Below are positions 60,292 through 64,000 of a stretch of 64,000 nt of DNA, piece after piece. Source of the DNA: Erythrobacter sp. SD-21 (GTDB lineage Bacteria; Pseudomonadota; Alphaproteobacteria; Sphingomonadales; Sphingomonadaceae). The notes under the pieces were generated by a model. That model ran no database searches, was not told the origin of the DNA, and worked only from the letters and a program-made list of their open reading frames with translations. Location: NCBI RefSeq assembly GCF_000181515.1, contig NZ_ABCG01000008.1:1-64000 (forward strand). The letters run 5' to 3'. The position numbers and the translations under genes were made by a program. Each line of letters starts with the position of its first letter. Position 1 is the stretch's first letter.

Positions 60292-61157
60292 TCCGTGCCG
60301 GTTACAACCTTCATTTCCAAGCTGAAGCTTCGGTGCCGATGCTCGCTTTGTTGCATGTCAGGCCCGAACGGCAAAAGGATCTCAGAACACCTGAGATATT
60401 GGATATCGACCGCAACGTGCAGGTGCAAACGCATATCGACCAGTTCGGCAATGTCTGTAGTCGCTTCACTCTTCCGCCTGGAACGACCAAATTAAGCGCT
60501 GATTTCGTGATCGAGGACAGTGGGAAACCGGATCCTGTTTCGCCCGGGGCGAGGCAGGTGCCCATTGAAGAGCTGCCTCACGAAGTTTTACAGTTTCTGT
60601 TCAGTTCGCGCTATTGCGAAGTTGACAAATTGGCTGACGAGGCTTGGGAAATAGCCAAGCAGACAGAGCCGGGTTGGGAACGAGCTCAGGCATTGGTGCA
60701 AGCGGCGCATGACCGGATTGAATTCGACTACATGAAAGCCAGTACCGAGCACACCGCGAGGTCGGCTTTCGATCAACGCTTTGGAGTGTGTAGGGACTTC
60801 GCTCACTTAGCTATTACGCTTTGTAGAGCCGCCAACATTCCGGCTCGTTATTGTACCGGGTATTTGGGTGATATCGGAATAGAACCTGTCGATTATCCAA
60901 TGGATTTTAGTGCGTGGTTCGAGGCTTATCTGGGTGATCGTTGGTATACTTTTGACGCGCGACACAATCGGCCCAGAATTGCTCGTATCGTGATGGCGCG
61001 GGGGCGGGACGCAACCGACACTGCGCTCACAACTCAATTCGGCCCGGCGACGCTGACCGAGTTCCATGTGCATACCGATGAAGTTGCCGATATTGATCTC
61101 AGTCGAACGCCAAAAGAAACGGCTCTTCCCCAATTAGCTTCGCCGGTATGTGATTGA
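60285..61157 (+). CDS. Transglutaminase-like protein 2
   Basis: This 290-residue paralogue, only distantly similar to its neighbour, has the N-terminal beta region, then catalytic C169 (FGVCRDFAHL) and D224 (YTFDARHN). At the place of the catalytic His the sequence is DFSAWFEAYL, with S209 where other families have His. I believe this Ser is common in this subgroup, in which case another His (such as H227) may act, or the protein may be non-catalytic. It ends before a 267-base gap. Confidence 0.85.
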   Translation: MLIRAGYNLHFQAEASVPMLALLHVRPERQKDLRTPEILDIDRNVQVQTHIDQFGNVCSRFTLPPGTTKLSADFVIEDSGKPDPVSPGARQVPIEELPHEVLQFLFSSRYCEVDKLADEAWEIAKQTEPGWERAQALVQAAHDRIEFDYMKASTEHTARSAFDQRFGVCRDFAHLAITLCRAANIPARYCTGYLGDIGIEPVDYPMDFSAWFEAYLGDRWYTFDARHNRPRIARIVMARGRDATDTALTTQFGPATLTEFHVHTDEVADIDLSRTPKETALPQLASPVCD

Positions 61158-61424
61158 AGGTGACTTGGAAGTGCGGGTGCTTTGCTCGCTCCAGCCGTGT
61201 CCGGTCTTGAAGTCTTCAAATCGAAAGCGGGCTGTCGCTTGTCGGCCTCATAGACGTCCAACGGCTTTCACCAAGCGCTGTCGGTCTCCAAAGCGCCCTC
61301 ACTTAAGACGTAGAGAGCTCCGTGCTCCCCGCCTGAAAGCGGCCATCTCCGGAGATAAACTCAGGTCATCGGGCACCGAGCGACAGTCGATACGTTTGAG
61401 GGGTGAACCTATCGAAAGTCTCAT
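61158..61424. other. Intergenic region before the glycosyltransferase gene
   Basis: This 267-base spacer shows no supported ORF, tRNA or repeat. No convincing sigma70 or EcfG pair was found in it. Confidence 0.5.
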
Positions 61425-62552
61425 ATGCGGATTGCACAAATTGCCCCCTTGGCAGAGAGCTGCCCGCCCAAACTTTATGGCGGAACGGAACGAGTCGTCC
61501 ATTTTCTTACCGAAGAACTGGTCGGACAGGGTCATGATGTTACCCTATTCGCTGCGGGTGACTCGCAAACGGCAGCCGATCTGGTGCCTTGCGCACCGAA
61601 AGCTTTACGATTGATCGACGGGGCTCAGAACCTGGTGCCGCATCATCTAAGCATGGTCGAGCGGGTCAGGCGCAAACTGGACGAATTCGACATTATCCAT
61701 TTGCACATCGATCTGTTTCACTATCCGTCGATCCAGACGTGGAACACCCCGACAGTCACGACGCTTCATGGCCGCCTCGATCTGCCTGAGTTGTTCGATT
61801 GCTATCAGACCTTCTCGCATGTGCCGTTAGTGTCTATCTCCGATAATCAGCGCCTGCCACTGCCGCCGGTAAACTGGATCGATACCGTGTATCACGGCCT
61901 GCCAGCCCAGTTGCTTCCCTATAGCGCCGAAGGCGGCGACTATCTCGTGTTCCTCGGCCGAATATCGCCCGAAAAACGGCCCGATCGCGCTATCGAACTC
62001 GCAGTGCGTAGCGGCAAGCCACTGAAGATCGCAGCAAAGATCGATGCTGTCGACCAGGAATACTGGGACACACACATCCGACCATTGGTGGAGGCGCATG
62101 ACACGATCGAGTATATCGGTGAGGTCGATGAGGCTGAAAAGGCGACGCTTCTGGCCGGGGCGGGCGCTCTACTGTTCCCGATCGATTGGCCCGAACCCTT
62201 TGGCCTTGTGATGATCGAGGCGATGTCCTGCGGCACTCCGATCGTCGCTTGGAAGAACGGCTCAGTGCCGGAAGTCATGGACGACATGGTAAGTGGCCGG
62301 ATCGTCGACAGCATGGACGAAGCAGTTGCCGCTGTAAAAGAAGTTATCGCGATGGACCGAGCGGCAGTCCGGGCGCGCTTCGAGGAGCGTTTTACCGCCG
62401 AGCGGATGGCGAAGGACTATGTGAGCATCTACGAAAGGCTAATCACCGAACATCGTACAAAAGGATCGGGCTTTATGCTCAGCGAGGAGGGCGACACTAA
62501 TTCACCTGCCCGTGCGACCGGCGCCGACCCCGTTATTTTAACAAGAGGTTAG
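61425..62552 (+). CDS. GT4-family glycosyltransferase
   Basis: This 375-residue GT-B glycosyltransferase has an N-terminal acceptor domain opening MRIAQIAPLAESCPPKLYGGTERVV and HLHIDLFHYP, and a C-terminal donor domain with FLGRISPEKRPDRAIELA and the family EX7E motif within EPFGLVMIEAMSCGTP. It is probably cytosolic. The acceptor is unknown; the next gene encodes a glycogen-debranching-like enzyme 6 bases downstream, so a role in alpha-glucan or glycoside metabolism is inferred. Confidence 0.88.
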   Translation: MRIAQIAPLAESCPPKLYGGTERVVHFLTEELVGQGHDVTLFAAGDSQTAADLVPCAPKALRLIDGAQNLVPHHLSMVERVRRKLDEFDIIHLHIDLFHYPSIQTWNTPTVTTLHGRLDLPELFDCYQTFSHVPLVSISDNQRLPLPPVNWIDTVYHGLPAQLLPYSAEGGDYLVFLGRISPEKRPDRAIELAVRSGKPLKIAAKIDAVDQEYWDTHIRPLVEAHDTIEYIGEVDEAEKATLLAGAGALLFPIDWPEPFGLVMIEAMSCGTPIVAWKNGSVPEVMDDMVSGRIVDSMDEAVAAVKEVIAMDRAAVRARFEERFTAERMAKDYVSIYERLITEHRTKGSGFMLSEEGDTNSPARATGADPVILTRG

Positions 62553-62558
62553 CCCCCC

Positions 62559-64000
62559 ATGGACGAACTATCCATTCAACCGAACCCTATGGCGACGGAG
62601 AAGAACGGACAGCATCAGGTCCAATCGGCGAGTTCAATTCAAGATCAAAACTTGCGTGCAGTAAAGCACGGCGACGCTTTCGCACTATTTAACAAGCTTG
62701 GCGATATCATCGGAACGGAAAATGCGCCCGAAGGAATCTATTACCGCGATATGCGGCATTTATCGTTCTGGCGTATGACGATATGCGGTATGCATCCAAT
62801 GATGCTCGGTTCGGCAATCGATGATCGTGTCGATGCCCTGATTGTCGATATGACCAATACCGGGCTGACCAATCGGCAAGGACGGCGTATCGAAGCCGAC
62901 ATCCTGCATATCGGGCGGATCAAGTTCCTTTACCAAGGTAACGCCTTCGAGCGGCTTGTCGTGCGCAATTTCGACGATACGCCGCATCATTTCACGATCG
63001 AGCTAACGATCGGTGCGGATTTCCGCGACATGTTCGAGGTGCGCGGGGCAAAGCGCGACAGGCGCGGCGTTCAACATCCACCTCTTTGCAATAGCGATGG
63101 GGTGCAATACAGCTATATCGGCCTCGACGATATTCTCCGCAAGACTTCGATATCGTTCGAACCCGCACCCGACATCGTTGAACCGCACCGCATTCGCTTC
63201 AATGTCGATCTTTCCCCGGGAGAGCGTAAGGTATTCTACACCCGGATCGCGTTTGGCGATGAAGATGCTGTGGAACCAGCCCGCTCCTATCTTGAAGCCT
63301 ATCGCGCTCTGAGAAAAGGACGGCGCGAAGCACTCGAATGCCGTCCGAAAATCGGGTCGTCCAACACTATGTTCGATGCCATGATCGCCCGCAGTATCGC
63401 GGATGTGACCACGCTGACAACACAGACGCCGCAAGGTCCGGCAGCATATGCCGGTATCCCTTGGTACTGCACATTGTTCGGGCGCGATTCTCTTATCACC
63501 GCTTTGCAAAGCCTGTGGTATGATCCTTCGCTTGCTCACGGTACGCTTCTACGGCTGGCAGAATTGCAGGCCCGGACTGACGATCCTGTTGCCGATGCCG
63601 AACCGGGCAAGATCCTACACGAAACTCGTCTGAACGAAATGGCGAACACCGGCGAGGTACCGTTTCGCCATTATTACGGCAGCGTGGATTCAACACCCCT
63701 GTTCGTATTTCTCGCCGGCGAGTATTTCCGCCGAACCGGAGATCTGCAAACGATCGAACGGCTATGGCCGCATCTCGTAGCGGCGACCGACTGGATCGAT
63801 AGCTCTGGAGACCGCGACGATGACGGTTTCTTCGAATACGGCCGTCGTAACGAAGACGGACTCCGAAATCAGGGCTGGAAGGACAGCCACGACGCCATTT
63901 CGCACGCGGATGGGCGACTGGCCGAGGGGCCGATAGCGTTGGTCGAAATGCAGGCCTATGTGTATGGAGCTTGGCGCGCGATGGGCGAACTGTCCGTCGC
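62559..64000 (+). CDS. Amylo-alpha-1,6-glucosidase (debranching-like), 3' end beyond window
   Basis: The frame from the ATG at 62559 stays open to the window end (480 codons). It has an N-terminal GDE_N-type domain (HGDAFALFNKLGDIIG, EGIYYRDMRHLSFWRM, about residues 38-68) and then the (alpha/alpha)6 catalytic region: WYCTLFGRDSLITALQSLWY, NEMANTGEVPFRHYYGSVDS, DDDGFFEYGRRNEDGLRNQG and WKDSHDAI. Members hydrolyse alpha-1,6 branches of glycogen-like polymers or short glucosides. It starts 6 bases after the GT4 stop and is probably in the same operon. The gene is partial only because the window ends. Confidence 0.85.
   Translation, partial: MDELSIQPNPMATEKNGQHQVQSASSIQDQNLRAVKHGDAFALFNKLGDIIGTENAPEGIYYRDMRHLSFWRMTICGMHPMMLGSAIDDRVDALIVDMTNTGLTNRQGRRIEADILHIGRIKFLYQGNAFERLVVRNFDDTPHHFTIELTIGADFRDMFEVRGAKRDRRGVQHPPLCNSDGVQYSYIGLDDILRKTSISFEPAPDIVEPHRIRFNVDLSPGERKVFYTRIAFGDEDAVEPARSYLEAYRALRKGRREALECRPKIGSSNTMFDAMIARSIADVTTLTTQTPQGPAAYAGIPWYCTLFGRDSLITALQSLWYDPSLAHGTLLRLAELQARTDDPVADAEPGKILHETRLNEMANTGEVPFRHYYGSVDSTPLFVFLAGEYFRRTGDLQTIERLWPHLVAATDWIDSSGDRDDDGFFEYGRRNEDGLRNQGWKDSHDAISHADGRLAEGPIALVEMQAYVYGAWRAMGELSV

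Noticed and set aside
1-64000. CRISPR array, intact insertion sequence, rRNA operon
   Set aside because: No regularly spaced repeats, transposase motifs with terminal repeats or rRNA segments were seen on either strand.

Overview
The window reads as one contiguous piece of a GC-rich (about 60-65 percent) alphaproteobacterial chromosome, most likely Sphingomonadales and probably Erythrobacteraceae. This rests on gene order and families (tkt-gap-pgk cluster, 6S RNA between zapA and fthC, DUF2842, TIGR02466, MelB-type MFS), not on a database match. Genes are dense and often overlap by ATGA/GTGA/TTGA.

1-38.4 kb is mainly housekeeping. It holds an exported M20 hydrolase and an SLC13 permease; tRNA-Leu, an IMPase, efp, an M23 peptidase and a lipoprotein L,D-transpeptidase; thiE, a class I aldolase, pgk, gap and tkt with a class C beta-lactamase-like gene coupled to pgk; zapA, 6S RNA and fthC; an Fpg/Nei-like glycosylase and tRNA-Asp; a branched-chain 2-oxoacid dehydrogenase operon (E1alpha, E1beta, E2); thyA and tRNA-Pro; a phosphatase, ABC1 kinase and fructosamine-kinase-like operon; recG, sdhE and mfd; a degenerate GGDEF-EAL protein; and nadK.

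38.5-40.4 kb is a decayed island beside tRNA-Asn. A truncated tyrosine integrase has lost a catalytic Arg and is joined in frame to a DnaQ-like exonuclease pseudogene with two nonsense codons. A frameshifted serine-hydrolase tail follows.

40.4-56.5 kb is a long minus-strand series of closely packed genes. It includes a ZIP-type transporter, an 826-residue fusion of an SDR/epimerase with a membrane region resembling SPW and VKOR domains (CxxC replaced by SxxA), fumC, a PCMT-erythromycin-esterase fusion, a second L,D-transpeptidase, a PQQ-type sugar dehydrogenase lipoprotein with DUF2231, and a caa3-type oxidase set (fused subunit I+III, subunit II with cytochrome c, a monoheme lipoprotein, cytochrome b561, CtaG). 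A diheme cytochrome c lies divergently. Between the divergent cytochrome genes is an exact match to the alphaproteobacterial EcfG stress-sigma promoter (GGAAC-N17-CGTT), with a near match on the other strand. I infer an accessory, possibly stress-controlled oxidase supplied by periplasmic sugar oxidation.

56.7-64 kb looks like a stress/storage region: a frameshifted DUF3008 gene, a stress-type SDR, N-formylglutamate amidohydrolase, two transglutaminase-like proteins, a GT4 glycosyltransferase and the start of an amylo-alpha-1,6-glucosidase cut by the window edge. I saw no CRISPR array, intact insertion sequence or rRNA gene.
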